Source: Reichenbachiella agariperforans
Lineage (GTDB): Bacteria; Bacteroidota; Bacteroidia; Cytophagales; Cyclobacteriaceae
Length of the DNA: 64,000 nucleotides
Direction: 5' to 3'
Assembly (NCBI RefSeq): GCF_900142205.1
Contig: NZ_FRAA01000009.1
Span: 105,554-169,553 of the forward strand
The translations under genes were made by a program, and so were the position numbers. How positions within the stretch are numbered: position 1 is the first letter of the stretch; each line of letters opens with the position of its first letter. Positions 1 through 9,054 of this stretch are shown piece after piece. Under the pieces are notes generated by a model. The model made no database searches, had not been told where the DNA came from, and worked only from the letters and a program-made list of their open reading frames with translations.

Positions 1-24
1 ATCAAAATTCATATTGTCAGTCAT
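1..24 (-). CDS. possible start of a divergent gene (partial)
   Basis: An ATG on the minus strand opens eight codons (MTDNMNFD) that run off the left edge of the window. It would be transcribed away from the Fur-family gene, with the operator-like repeats between them. Only the position and the open frame support it; the product cannot be named. A Fur-type repressor often shares its operator with a divergent metal-related gene, which is why this is listed at all. Confidence 0.3.
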
Positions 25-64
25 ACTATTCTTCAATCTTTATGGTTTTCTACAATTCACTATC

Positions 65-131
65 GCAACAAAGTCGCATTAGTAAGTGTTTGCAAATGTA
101 TAATCTTTTTACAATATTGCAACATTGTCGC
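65..131 (+). promoter_or_regulatory. duplicated operator-like sequence before the Fur-family gene
   Basis: Two related segments, GCAACAAAGTCGCATTAGTAA from 65 and GCAACATTGTCGCATTAATAA from 119, lie 54 bp apart. The 13-bp core of the second copy (GCAACATTGTCGC) is an imperfect palindrome, with five of six pairs matching around a central T. It ends 8 bp before the Fur-family start codon, where bound repressor would block transcription or translation. Autoregulation by the downstream Fur/Zur-type protein is inferred from this placement; no metal specificity can be read from the site. Confidence 0.5.
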
Positions 132-139
132 ATTAATAA

Positions 140-517
140 ATGAAAAGAAGAAACACACAATCCAAAGAAGCTGTACTCTCTGCATTGGCTAATTCTAGTA
201 AAGCCATGAGCCAAGATGCTATCGAAAAGAAAATGACGGTAAACGTAGACAGAGCTACGATCTACAGAATATTAAATCGATTTTGTGATGATGGGGTAAT
301 CCATAAGATAATCGCAGATGATGGCAAACAGTATTTTGCCCTCTGTGTCAAATGTGATGATAGTGAAAAAATGCCTGACAACCACTTTCACTTCCGCTGC
401 ATTAACTGTCAAACCATAGAATGTCTCCCATCAATAGTAAATTTTTCTTTACCAGCAGGCTATCAAGTAGACCGTCTCAATTGTGTCTTGGTAGGGACTT
501 GCAAAGACTGTGCTTAG
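140..517 (+). CDS. Fur-family transcriptional repressor (Zur/PerR/Fur type)
   Basis: This 125-residue protein has the normal size of a small Fur-family metal- or peroxide-responsive repressor. Residues 1-62 form the winged helix, with the recognition helix in the segment DRATIYRILNRF (38-49). The C-terminal part has the typical metal-site layout: His82 and His84 in HFHFRC, then CxxC at 87-90 and a second CxxC at 121-124, expected to bind structural zinc. Family membership is clear; whether the effector is zinc, iron or peroxide is not. Two operator-like repeats lie directly upstream and suggest autorepression. The gene stands alone and converges on the DUF808 gene. Confidence 0.88.
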   Translation: MKRRNTQSKEAVLSALANSSKAMSQDAIEKKMTVNVDRATIYRILNRFCDDGVIHKIIADDGKQYFALCVKCDDSEKMPDNHFHFRCINCQTIECLPSIVNFSLPAGYQVDRLNCVLVGTCKDCA

Positions 518-558
518 GGTGATAGGTATTTGATAGTACTTTATCAAAAACACTTTCA

Positions 559-1446
559 TCAAGCATCTGCCTCTCCTTTCATACCTACCCATAGTTTCTT
601 CACGAGCGAAACGATCAGAAACACTACAAAACCCAACACCAAACCAACTAATATCTCTCGAACGATACCGGGGAGTATTGGAAATAAATGATGGAAGAAA
701 TCAATATTGTGAACGAAAATACCGCCTGATACAGTGATCAACGCAATCGTACCAATGACACCCATGCTTTTGACAATCACGGGGAGTGACTTCACAAGTA
801 CGCGACCTACTTTATCAGAGAAACTATCGTCCTGCGTATTGAGCGCAATCAGCTTGTAACCAAATTCGTCCATTCGCACAATCAATGCCACAATACCATA
901 CACTCCTACTGTAGCTAAGAGTGCAATGAAAGATACGATCACTATCTGAGTCAAAAGTGATGACCCTACGACAGCCCCCAGTGCAATAATGACAATCTCC
1001 ACTGAGAGAATGAAATCGGTCACGATAGCGGACTTTATCTTTTGCTTCTCCAGCGACAAGACCTCCACTTCGTTCAGATGCTCTAACACTTCCAGCGTAT
1101 CGTCATGAGCATGTGGAACAAAAAATTCATAAATCTTTTCCGCCGCTTCGTATGCCAAGTACAGCCCTCCAAAAACCAGTATGATGGTAATCGCCTTGGG
1201 AACAAATGCACTCAGCAAAAAAGCAAAGGGGAGAATGATCACCTTATTGAGCAAGGAACCTTTTGCAATCGCCCAAAGGACAGGAATTTCCCTATCAGAG
1301 ACAAAGCCTGATGCTTTCTCAGCATTGACAGCAAGGTCATCACCCAATATACCTGCAGTTTTTTTGGCTGCTACTTTGCTCATCACAGCCATGTCATCCA
1401 TGAGTGTAGCGATATCGTCTAATAGTGCAAATAATCCAGAGGCCAT
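559..1446 (-). CDS. DUF808 family inner-membrane protein (YedI-like)
   Basis: The 295-residue protein begins with the conserved DUF808 N-terminus: MASGLFALLDDIATLMDD, then a Lys/Ala-rich segment (SKVAAKKTAGILGDD). Several hydrophobic segments follow, roughly at residues 66-100, 142-190 and 225-285, so it should be a polytopic inner-membrane protein. The length agrees with E. coli YedI, the family's best-known member. Its biochemical role is not established. It is a single gene, converging with the Fur-family gene and followed upstream by the PLP enzyme on the same strand, 83 bp away. Confidence 0.85.
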   Translation of the reverse strand: MASGLFALLDDIATLMDDMAVMSKVAAKKTAGILGDDLAVNAEKASGFVSDREIPVLWAIAKGSLLNKVIILPFAFLLSAFVPKAITIILVFGGLYLAYEAAEKIYEFFVPHAHDDTLEVLEHLNEVEVLSLEKQKIKSAIVTDFILSVEIVIIALGAVVGSSLLTQIVIVSFIALLATVGVYGIVALIVRMDEFGYKLIALNTQDDSFSDKVGRVLVKSLPVIVKSMGVIGTIALITVSGGIFVHNIDFFHHLFPILPGIVREILVGLVLGFVVFLIVSLVKKLWVGMKGEADA

Positions 1447-1529
1447 TCTTTAGCTATTTATTATACTTTTATTAATCTTCAATTTTACCCATAATACTTG
1501 TAACGCCAAGGTAGTATTGCATTTCATCA

Positions 1530-2969
1530 CTACAATTCAAACCATGAATCTACCTGCTGCTGATCTACTGCCTCACTCCCCTTCTGCGCAAAATCATTCG
1601 TCTTTTGATCGTAAACATAGTCCTGAATGAGCGTTTCTTTGTGTGTCGCGATATAGGCGACTCCTTCGAGCACCTTTGCCAGCTCCTGATCAGTCATCGT
1701 AGGGTGCAGTGACAATCGTACGAAACCCGGCTTATCCGTGAGGTTGCGCTGATCTATCTGTCCAGTCATCACATCAGATTGCTTTTGGTCTATCCCAAAC
1801 AAGTAATGCACATAAGTACTGGCACATGCCCAGCCGCCTCTGACTTGCACCCCAAATCGATCATTGAGCATACGTACGACTGCATTGTAGTGAATCCCTA
1901 ATAGATTAAACGAAACCACCCCTATCCGCTCTGCAGTCAGCCCACCTATGATCTGTACTCCTGATATGGCTTGGAGTCCTGAGATAGCATCTTTCAACAG
2001 CTCTTTCTCTCTCGCTTCTATTCGTTTCACATCCATTTTTTCCTTGAGACGAATGGCTAGTGCAGCTCGGATGGTTTGGAGAAATGCTGGCGTACCTCCA
2101 TCTTCTTTGGTTTCAGGATCGGTACTAATACCATACCCTCCTGCAGGTTTAGTCCAAGTGACATTCCCTCCTCCTGGCACACTAGATACACCGTGATATA
2201 GTTTTTCATCCATTACCAAGACTCCACATGCACCGGGACCACCAAGGAACTTGTGAGGAGAAAAATAGATTGCATCCAATTTCTCTTCCTCATGGCTCGG
2301 ATGCATATTCATCTCAACATAAGGCGCAGTAGCTGCATAGTCTACAAAACACTGTCCTCCATACCGATGTATCAGTCTAGCCAACGCATGTACTGGAGTC
2401 AGTATCCCCGTGACATTCGATCCAGCAGTAAATGCACCGATGAGTGTCTTGCAGCCTTCATAATTTTTGAGGGCAGACTCCCATTGTATCAGATCTATCT
2501 CTGCTTGATCATTAGGTGCTACGATCACCACCTCAGCACCTGCAGCGATCCACGCCACCTGATGCGAATGATGCTCCATGTGCGACATCAGTATGACTGG
2601 CTGCTCATCGAGCTGATCCAACTTCATAATCTGTATCAAGCGGTGAACAGCCCCAGTCATACCACTACCCGTCGTGACGAGCATGTCTGTATCCTTAGCA
2701 CCTACATGACTCTTGATGTGTTTTCGCGCGTCTTGATAGGCGGCAGTCATCTGACTACCAGTCCTGTTAGAATAGGAATGTGTATTGGCAACCCACGGCC
2801 CTACCTGCTCCACCATGATGTCCTCGATCGGACGATAGAGCCTACCTCCTGCCACCCAGTCGGCATAGATCATCTGCTGGCGACCATAGGTCGTATCGAA
2901 GCATTGATCCCAACCGACGATGTTTTTCCTTATTTCATCGAATATCATTTGTGTTAAAGTTGTTGTCAA
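1530..2969 (-). CDS. class V aminotransferase-fold PLP enzyme
   Basis: A 479-residue PLP-dependent enzyme of the class V (cysteine desulfurase/isopenicillin N epimerase-like) fold. The Schiff-base lysine is Lys240 in SPHKFLGGPG. Asp210 in FVDYAA should contact the pyridine nitrogen, and the His-rich segment HMEHHSHQVAW (130-140) matches the ring-stacking site of this fold. The C-terminal part contains the family pattern VRGGWACAS. A true SufS or IscS would be about 400-410 residues, and no suf or isc genes are near, so the substrate is left open. It is transcribed alone on the minus strand. Confidence 0.8.
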   Translation of the reverse strand: MTTTLTQMIFDEIRKNIVGWDQCFDTTYGRQQMIYADWVAGGRLYRPIEDIMVEQVGPWVANTHSYSNRTGSQMTAAYQDARKHIKSHVGAKDTDMLVTTGSGMTGAVHRLIQIMKLDQLDEQPVILMSHMEHHSHQVAWIAAGAEVVIVAPNDQAEIDLIQWESALKNYEGCKTLIGAFTAGSNVTGILTPVHALARLIHRYGGQCFVDYAATAPYVEMNMHPSHEEEKLDAIYFSPHKFLGGPGACGVLVMDEKLYHGVSSVPGGGNVTWTKPAGGYGISTDPETKEDGGTPAFLQTIRAALAIRLKEKMDVKRIEAREKELLKDAISGLQAISGVQIIGGLTAERIGVVSFNLLGIHYNAVVRMLNDRFGVQVRGGWACASTYVHYLFGIDQKQSDVMTGQIDQRNLTDKPGFVRLSLHPTMTDQELAKVLEGVAYIATHKETLIQDYVYDQKTNDFAQKGSEAVDQQQVDSWFEL

Positions 2970-3146
2970 GCAAATTTGGTCAAGTGCGTGTTAAGAACCA
3001 TACATCAGTACTGTTTTTACACTCGCGGTTTCACCTGTATATATTTGAGTTATTTTCAAAAACTATTTATTCCTTCAAAAGGGAGTTTTTTGGTATTTTG
3101 CAGCTAAATAAGATCATGATCAACATGATTAAGGAGATATATACAC

Positions 3147-5066
3147 ATGACAAAACTTGCATTAGTTCTATGGATGGTCATCGCTAGCCAGTCACTTTTT
3201 GGACAAGGGAGTTCTCCTTTAGAAAAAATTGACAGTCTGCATGTTCTCCTTCAGTCTTCGTCTCATAAGGATCTCGTCGATATATACAACGAGATTAGCT
3301 GGAACTATCGCAATATCCACATAGACTCCACGATCTACTATGCAGACAAAGCTTATGAGCTATCTACCTCCCTAAACTATCCGCTGGGTCTCAGCAAAAG
3401 CTTAAATTTCAAAGGAGTGGCTTACCGAAATCAAAGCAATTTCCTCAAGGCACTCTCCTGCTTCTTCGACGCACTCAAACATGCAGAGCAAAGCAGAAAT
3501 CTTGTTCAGATAAGTTATACGCTGATTAACATCGGTAACATCTATGTCTTCCAGACCAACTACGAAGGAGCTATCGACTACTTCGAAAAAGCGCTCATCA
3601 ATGCCAACAAACTAGAGGATATAGACCTAATTGCCTATTGCCACGTCAACTTAGGAAGATCCTACGTAGGACTAAAGAATTACATAGATGGCGAAAAACA
3701 CCTAAAACATGCGCTCGAACTTCGTATAGAACAAAAAAACGATGAAGGCATAACAATCACTCGGGTAGACCTGGCCAATTTATATATTTTGGATGGGAAA
3801 TATGACCGAGCGGAATCCCTGCTACTACAAAATCTAAAAGATGTCAAATCGCTATCTCATCAAACTACGCTGGCTTATTCGTATCTAAACTTAGCCAAGA
3901 TCGCTTTGCACAAAAACGATTTGAACAAAGCCAAAAAGTACGCAAAACAAAGTCTCAGTGTTTGTGAAGCCAACCGCATAAAAAAAATAGAAAGTGATAT
4001 TCTAAATCTACTCTCTTCGATCTATGAGGCAGATGGCAATGCAACACAATCCCTGTACTATCTACAGCAGTTTATTATCCAAAAAGACTCCATATTCAAC
4101 GAAGAGAGCACTCGAAAAATAGAGTCGCTGCATGCCAGCTACGCAGCAGAAAAGAAAGAAGCGGAGACCAAATTTCTCAAGCAGCAAACAGAGCTCAATC
4201 TACTCGTCATCCACAGACAAAAGATCATTATATGGCTAGCCGTCATCATATCGATATTGTTTCTCGGCCTAGCTATCACAGCTCTCAAAGCAGCAAAGGA
4301 CAGGAAGAAAATGACTTTTCAGATCGAAAAACAAAAAGAAGATGCCTTCAAGCACAACAACAGCCTCATCGATCTCAATCATGAAAAAAACAACCTCATT
4401 CGGATTCTGTCACATGACCTGAGAGCACCTATCAACAATGTCAAAGGACTAACAATGGTACACATGTCCAATCACAATTTTGACAAAGAAGACCGTGACA
4501 TGCTAGATCATATCGTCACCGAATCAGATCGATTATTGAATATGATCACAAAAATTCTGAATGTAGAAGCCCTCGAAGAAGAAACCAAAAACTATCGTTC
4601 GGACAAAATCAATGTCGCTTTTGTAGCGGAGCAGGTGATAGACAACTATCGTTCAGCCGGCAAACAAAAAAATATTCAGTTCACATATGACCTAGGCAAA
4701 AAAGCTCGCCATATACTAGGTGATCAGCTACAGCTGCACCAAACCATGGAAAACTTGATGTCCAATGCGATCAAATTTTCTCCAAAAAACACGACAATTC
4801 ACGTTCAAATCACGTCATTTGAGAATGATAAAAAGTTGCGTATCTCTTTTAAAGACCAAGGACCAGGCCTCACGGATGAAGACAAGAGTAAAATATTCAA
4901 GAAGTTTCAAACCCTAAGTGCTAAACCAACAGGGGATGAACAATCCACAGGACTAGGGCTCTCTATTGCCAAGCAATATGTCGAACAAATGGAAGGAGCA
5001 ATCTGGGTAGAAAGTACGTATGGAGAAGGTACCACTTTCCATATCGAGTTTGCCCAAGTTCAATAA
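3147..5066 (+). CDS. TPR-repeat sensor histidine kinase
   Basis: 639 residues. A signal peptide (about 1-20, ending LFGQ) is followed by a periplasmic region of TPR-like helical pairs to about residue 310. One membrane span lies near 355-376 (IIIWLAVIISILFLGLAI), then a short coiled coil and the kinase core. The phospho-acceptor is His423 in RILSHDLRAPINN. The ATPase domain shows the N box (ENLMSNAIKFSPKN), the G1 box (DQGPGL) and the G2 box (GEGTTF). This TPR-TM-HisKA-HATPase layout is common in Bacteroidota. No response regulator is adjacent, so the partner is unknown. AAGGAG sits 10 bp before the chosen ATG and supports this start. Confidence 0.9.
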   Translation: MTKLALVLWMVIASQSLFGQGSSPLEKIDSLHVLLQSSSHKDLVDIYNEISWNYRNIHIDSTIYYADKAYELSTSLNYPLGLSKSLNFKGVAYRNQSNFLKALSCFFDALKHAEQSRNLVQISYTLINIGNIYVFQTNYEGAIDYFEKALINANKLEDIDLIAYCHVNLGRSYVGLKNYIDGEKHLKHALELRIEQKNDEGITITRVDLANLYILDGKYDRAESLLLQNLKDVKSLSHQTTLAYSYLNLAKIALHKNDLNKAKKYAKQSLSVCEANRIKKIESDILNLLSSIYEADGNATQSLYYLQQFIIQKDSIFNEESTRKIESLHASYAAEKKEAETKFLKQQTELNLLVIHRQKIIIWLAVIISILFLGLAITALKAAKDRKKMTFQIEKQKEDAFKHNNSLIDLNHEKNNLIRILSHDLRAPINNVKGLTMVHMSNHNFDKEDRDMLDHIVTESDRLLNMITKILNVEALEEETKNYRSDKINVAFVAEQVIDNYRSAGKQKNIQFTYDLGKKARHILGDQLQLHQTMENLMSNAIKFSPKNTTIHVQITSFENDKKLRISFKDQGPGLTDEDKSKIFKKFQTLSAKPTGDEQSTGLGLSIAKQYVEQMEGAIWVESTYGEGTTFHIEFAQVQ

Positions 5067-5123
5067 CGATAGCTTATCCAACGAATATAGTCTAATTTTG
5101 ATCTCTCAACATACAATCAAGAT

Positions 5124-5324
5124 ATGCCTGACGGTAGAAACAGAAAAGATGTACAAGTAGGACTAGCTGTAGATATAGTTCTCAAACAGGACCAACGCAA
5201 CGGCACACTCACCCGAGGTATCGTACAAAAACTACTCACCAAATCTTCCAATCACCCGCATGGCATCAAAGTCATGCTCGATGATGGTCAGGTGGGTCGT
5301 GTCAAACATATTCTGGAAGAATAG
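5124..5324 (+). CDS. YwbE family protein
   Basis: A 66-residue protein that matches the YwbE (DUF2196) family across its whole length: basic N-terminus, then VGLAVDIVLKQDQRNGTLTRG and the end VKVMLDDGQVGRVK-like (here KVMLDDGQVGRVKHILEE). The role of the family is not known; it is a small soluble cytoplasmic protein. The gene follows the histidine kinase by 57 bp on the same strand, and converges on the pseudouridine synthase gene. Confidence 0.85.
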   Translation: MPDGRNRKDVQVGLAVDIVLKQDQRNGTLTRGIVQKLLTKSSNHPHGIKVMLDDGQVGRVKHILEE

Positions 5325-5342
5325 GATTAAATCACGCCTGTC

Positions 5343-6233
5343 TTAACTGGTAGCACGTCTTGCCTCACGATCCATAATCCCTGTAAATTTGTTAGGAATA
5401 GGTATTTCTACCTTAACCTCTTTGTTAGTTATTGGATGCACAAACACTAAGCGGTCTGAACACAATAACAACCCCTTGCCATACAGTACATCTATCTGCC
5501 CAGAATACAACTTGTCCCCCACTATGGGATGCCCCAAATTAGCCATGTGGATACGCAGCTGATGCGTCCTGCCTGTCACAGGGTACAAATGAACCAATGA
5601 CAAATAATCATATTTTTGGGAAGGTGAAACACGTATCACCTCATAATCACTCCTCGAGGGCTTATCATCCACTATATCCGTCAGTGTCCCTGATGACTCG
5701 ACCACCTGTCCAACCACTACTGCTTGATAGCGCTTCCGAATTTCTTTGTACTCAAACTGATGTCCCATCGCTACTTGTGCTCTTTCGGTTTTGGCAACCA
5801 TGACCAATCCACAGGTGGGGCTATCCAATCTATGAAGCGGACGCATGATCTCCAATGCATCAGGCTCATGTGACGGCTTGAGATTGATCGTCAGGGTGTT
5901 TTCTAGCGTTTTGAACATATTACCATTGACAGGTAGTCCCCCTGGCTTATTGAGTACGGCTAAATGATCATCTTCATAGACAACAGGAATAGTTTGCTTG
6001 AATACCTTTCTACGTGGTGCACGAACTTCCACCTGACTAGCCACATAGCTAATCACATCTCCGACTACTACCCGCACATCGGTAGACACCGTTTTTCCAT
6101 TAACCCTAAGTGCCCCAGACTGTATGGACTTGCGAGCCTTTGCCTTAGAGGCTATCCATTGAAACACCTCAGGTGCCAGCACATTCAGATAAGGTGACGA
6201 TTCATTTCCTAATACGGTATAGGTTTCTTGCAT
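5343..6233 (-). CDS. RluA-family RNA pseudouridine synthase
   Basis: This 296-residue enzyme would convert uridine to pseudouridine in rRNA or tRNA. An S4-like RNA-binding region occupies about residues 25-65. The catalytic domain follows, with the catalytic Asp137 in RPLHRLDSPTCGLVMVAKT, matching the HRLD motif of the RluA family. The later motifs VTGRTHQLRIHM and LGHPIVGDKLY are also present. Which RNA position it modifies cannot be told from sequence alone. It lies on the minus strand, downstream of the MurQ pair. Confidence 0.92.
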   Translation of the reverse strand: MQETYTVLGNESSPYLNVLAPEVFQWIASKAKARKSIQSGALRVNGKTVSTDVRVVVGDVISYVASQVEVRAPRRKVFKQTIPVVYEDDHLAVLNKPGGLPVNGNMFKTLENTLTINLKPSHEPDALEIMRPLHRLDSPTCGLVMVAKTERAQVAMGHQFEYKEIRKRYQAVVVGQVVESSGTLTDIVDDKPSRSDYEVIRVSPSQKYDYLSLVHLYPVTGRTHQLRIHMANLGHPIVGDKLYSGQIDVLYGKGLLLCSDRLVFVHPITNKEVKVEIPIPNKFTGIMDREARRATS

Positions 6234-6309
6234 ACCACAAAACTATTTAATTCTAACTTTTTCTCCTTGTTTGTCCAGTAGACACTCTGATGTGGGAGCA
6301 AAGAAAAAG

Positions 6310-6879
6310 CTATACGCCTAGACGCTTTTGGATCAAACCATCGATGAGCTGACAAAGGAGTTGGGGCTTCATCGTGCGCCAGTTGATTACCTCGAGATTT
6401 CCTCCAGAGTTGATATAAGTATCGATATTAAATTGGTTCATTTCAGCTAGAACAAAATCTCTAAAACCTATGGCTGTCACCCACCCTTCTTCCACATCCT
6501 CGAACCACTCTTCGTAGTAGCTATCATCAGACCCATGGAAATTGAGAATATTTTCCCCCACTAGAATAAACTTGGTAATCTCAGCGGCCAGCAACTCATC
6601 GACAATGTTTCGCTTGAGATGCATGATATCATTATTTAGGGCATCATTCCACTCGCCTATAAACTCAATCACTGCATAGCCCTGATCATAATCTAAGTAC
6701 AGAATCTTCACATAGAGAGTTTCTGACCCCATAAAATCCCACCCGGGATCTATATAGTATCCATAAATTGTATCTGAATAAGTATCGTAATTATACTCCT
6801 TGCCATGAAATGGCGAATACTCATCTTTGCTAGAATCGTAATATTTCAACCAACCATAAAATGGCTCAATTACATGCAT
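6310..6879 (-). CDS. conserved-looking hypothetical acidic protein
   Basis: 189 residues, rich in Asp, Glu, Tyr and Trp, with no signal peptide and no membrane segment. It is probably a soluble cytoplasmic protein. No catalytic motif is recognised. The start codon lies 3 bp after the MurQ stop codon, so the two genes are very likely cotranscribed and possibly translationally coupled. That is the only hint of function: a link to amino-sugar or peptidoglycan recycling would be guesswork. Confidence 0.7.
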   Translation of the reverse strand: MHVIEPFYGWLKYYDSSKDEYSPFHGKEYNYDTYSDTIYGYYIDPGWDFMGSETLYVKILYLDYDQGYAVIEFIGEWNDALNNDIMHLKRNIVDELLAAEITKFILVGENILNFHGSDDSYYEEWFEDVEEGWVTAIGFRDFVLAEMNQFNIDTYINSGGNLEVINWRTMKPQLLCQLIDGLIQKRLGV

Positions 6880-6882
6880 ATA

Positions 6883-7686
6883 TCACCCTTTGTATTGATC
6901 TATTGCTTCTCGTACAGACCCGTGATCTCCGATGAGACGTTCTGCAATTTTTCTATCTACCTCTATCTCACCCATGAGCATATTGATTGCTCGATCGATC
7001 AACTTGGCATTACTGAGTTGCATATCTACCATTTTGTTTCCTTTGACATGACCTAATTTGATCATCACCGATGTAGAAATCATGTTGAGAACGAGTTTGG
7101 TCGCTGTACCGGCTTTCATCCGCGTACTACCTGTGACGAACTCAGGGCCTACCACTACCTCTATTGGGTACTTGACAGCATGAGCAATTGGAGACGCTTG
7201 GTTACATACGACACATGCGGTGGTTAAACCTTGGGTCATGGCTTTTTGCACGCCACCTAATACATAAGGAGTTCTACCTGAAGCTGCCACTCCTATTAAT
7301 ACATCTCCCTCAGTAGCGCCGTGTTTTTCTAAATCCTTCCACGCCTGAAACTTGTCATCCTCAGCATTCTCTACTGATTTTCGAATAGCATCATCTCCAC
7401 CAGCCATGATACCGATCACTCGATCATGTGGCAACCCATAGGTCGGAGGAATCTCCGAAGCATCTACCACCCCCAATCGACCGCTCGTTCCTGCTCCAAT
7501 ATAGAACAGTCGTCCACCAAGATTCATTTTTTGAGCGATCTCTTCTACCAGTGGCACTATGGCGGGTATCGCCTTTGCCACTGCTTGTGGTACACTTTGG
7601 TCTTCTTTGTTCATCGAACAAAGAAGTGCCTCCACTGTCATTTCTTGGAGGTCATCGTAGTTTGAGGTTGCTTCGGTTGTAGTCAT
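6883..7686 (-). CDS. murQ: N-acetylmuramic acid 6-phosphate etherase
   Basis: MurQ cleaves the lactyl ether of MurNAc-6-phosphate to give GlcNAc-6-phosphate and D-lactate in peptidoglycan recycling. The 267-residue protein has the SIS sugar-phosphate fold with the family signature GAGTSGRLGVVDASEIPPTYG-like (split here as GAGTSGRLGV and DASEIPPTYG, about residues 82-103). GVAASGRTPYV and TGSTRMKAGTATKLVLNM are further conserved blocks. Its length is slightly below the common 290-300 because the C-terminal helical tail is short. A BadF-type sugar kinase lies 1.4 kb upstream on the same strand and may act in the same pathway. Confidence 0.93.
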   Translation of the reverse strand: MTTTEATSNYDDLQEMTVEALLCSMNKEDQSVPQAVAKAIPAIVPLVEEIAQKMNLGGRLFYIGAGTSGRLGVVDASEIPPTYGLPHDRVIGIMAGGDDAIRKSVENAEDDKFQAWKDLEKHGATEGDVLIGVAASGRTPYVLGGVQKAMTQGLTTACVVCNQASPIAHAVKYPIEVVVGPEFVTGSTRMKAGTATKLVLNMISTSVMIKLGHVKGNKMVDMQLSNAKLIDRAINMLMGEIEVDRKIAERLIGDHGSVREAIDQYKG

Positions 7687-7800
7687 GGTTCAAAGGTTTG
7701 TTATATCCATCATTTTAAGAAATTTTTGAATTAAATTCTTGTTAAGAATTTAGCACGAAACGGTTTTAAATGAATTTCCCCCTCAAATTCAAAATATCCG

Positions 7801-8997
7801 CTACTGACTGTAACGCTCAGAGGACTGCATGAGTCCCTTGTCATAAGTCTTCCACTCCCCAATGCGTTTCCCCTTTTTATAACCTCCTACCGATAGAAGC
7901 AGCCGCTTTTGATCCGTATAATATTCAAACTCCAGCCACGCTCCATCTTTATTCCCTCGCTTGTAACTTCCTTGTTCAAAAGCCAACTCTCCGTTGTAGA
8001 TCCCCTTAAGTTCTTGGTATTCTCCATGCAGGATTCCTTTCTTGTAGTGCTCGATCTTGACTGTATCGGTGCGCTGAACTTTATCAGATAAATTAGCCTC
8101 ACAGCACTGTGCGTAATAGACCCACTGCCCATGTCTCTCGTTTCGCTTCAGCGTCCCTAGCCCAATCACATCATGAAACTGACTCCACAAATCTTCGGGA
8201 TCATAAAACACCCTGCCCTGAAAAGTAGTCTTCCAAACTGGCGGTTCAGTCTCGCTATCACTTTGGATCAGCATCTCTGCTCCATCCATCCGAAAAACCA
8301 CTATCCCGGACTCGTCCAAATACGGGTTAAATATCCTGCCTGCAGTTAACTTTCCTTTATCAAACTTCAATTCGTAAGGAATCGCAAATACTCGAACCTT
8401 ACCCTCCTCGCGTACGAAATAATCCCGCTGGATGCTACGATCCACACTACCGTCAACGGAGACATAGCCCCTATCGTACACCTGCGTGGTATCTTCGCCA
8501 GTACCTCTGTGTCTCCATTTCCCCTGACGAAAACCATTCGAAATCCGCCCTTCATTGGTCCAAATTAAAGTAAGCTTACTCTTTGGCATATCCGGCATTG
8601 GGATCATAAAAGCAGACTCCTTAATGACCCAATCTCTACCCGCACTATTGATCACCTCATATTTTAACTCCACATGACCAAAACCATCATCTACCGGTAA
8701 GTATTCTCGCTCATCGGACGACCGAAAAGCATAAAAATCACCTTGTAGGTTTTGATTCTCTCTAGCTCCAGCCACCATCAATGTATCATATCTAGGCACA
8801 AACGAAGACTCTCCATCATAGCCCATCTGCTCTAGCGAATCCTCTAGCACCACTAGAAGCACTTCATCATTCAGTGCTTCTGCATAAGTCATATCCTTTT
8901 GGTACAAGGCGACAATCATGTCTGTATCTACCTGAGTGGATTGCGCTTGTACATTCAGCGCAGCGAGCAACGACAAAACAACTAATCTGTATTTCAT
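7801..8997 (-). CDS. secreted MORN/YwqK-repeat protein
   Basis: From the ATG at 8997 the protein has 398 residues and starts with a clear signal peptide (MKYRLVVLSLLAALNVQAQ). An ATG eight codons further upstream keeps the frame but would put a polar stretch before the signal. The C-terminal third carries MORN/YwqK-like repeats: RHGQWVYY, ILHGEYQELKG, NKDGAWLEFEY and RIGEWKTYDKG. In Bacteroidota such repeat proteins are common and mostly uncharacterised; the annotation 'antitoxin' given to YwqK relatives is not supported here. Expected location is periplasm or outer-membrane face. Confidence 0.75.
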   Translation of the reverse strand: MKYRLVVLSLLAALNVQAQSTQVDTDMIVALYQKDMTYAEALNDEVLLVVLEDSLEQMGYDGESSFVPRYDTLMVAGARENQNLQGDFYAFRSSDEREYLPVDDGFGHVELKYEVINSAGRDWVIKESAFMIPMPDMPKSKLTLIWTNEGRISNGFRQGKWRHRGTGEDTTQVYDRGYVSVDGSVDRSIQRDYFVREEGKVRVFAIPYELKFDKGKLTAGRIFNPYLDESGIVVFRMDGAEMLIQSDSETEPPVWKTTFQGRVFYDPEDLWSQFHDVIGLGTLKRNERHGQWVYYAQCCEANLSDKVQRTDTVKIEHYKKGILHGEYQELKGIYNGELAFEQGSYKRGNKDGAWLEFEYYTDQKRLLLSVGGYKKGKRIGEWKTYDKGLMQSSERYSQ

Positions 8998-9054
8998 AAC
9001 TTTCAATGTTTTAGGGTTCAATCAAGAACATAGTACAACCCCACAAAAACCATA

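Noticed and set aside
2951..3187. Open frame of 78 codons between the PLP enzyme and the histidine kinase
   Set aside because: It overlaps both neighbours, has no family features and runs against the good start of the kinase with its AAGGAG.
7801..9021. Antitoxin annotation for the MORN-repeat protein
   Set aside because: Database labels for YwqK-type repeats mention antitoxins, but no toxin gene is adjacent and the protein has a signal peptide.
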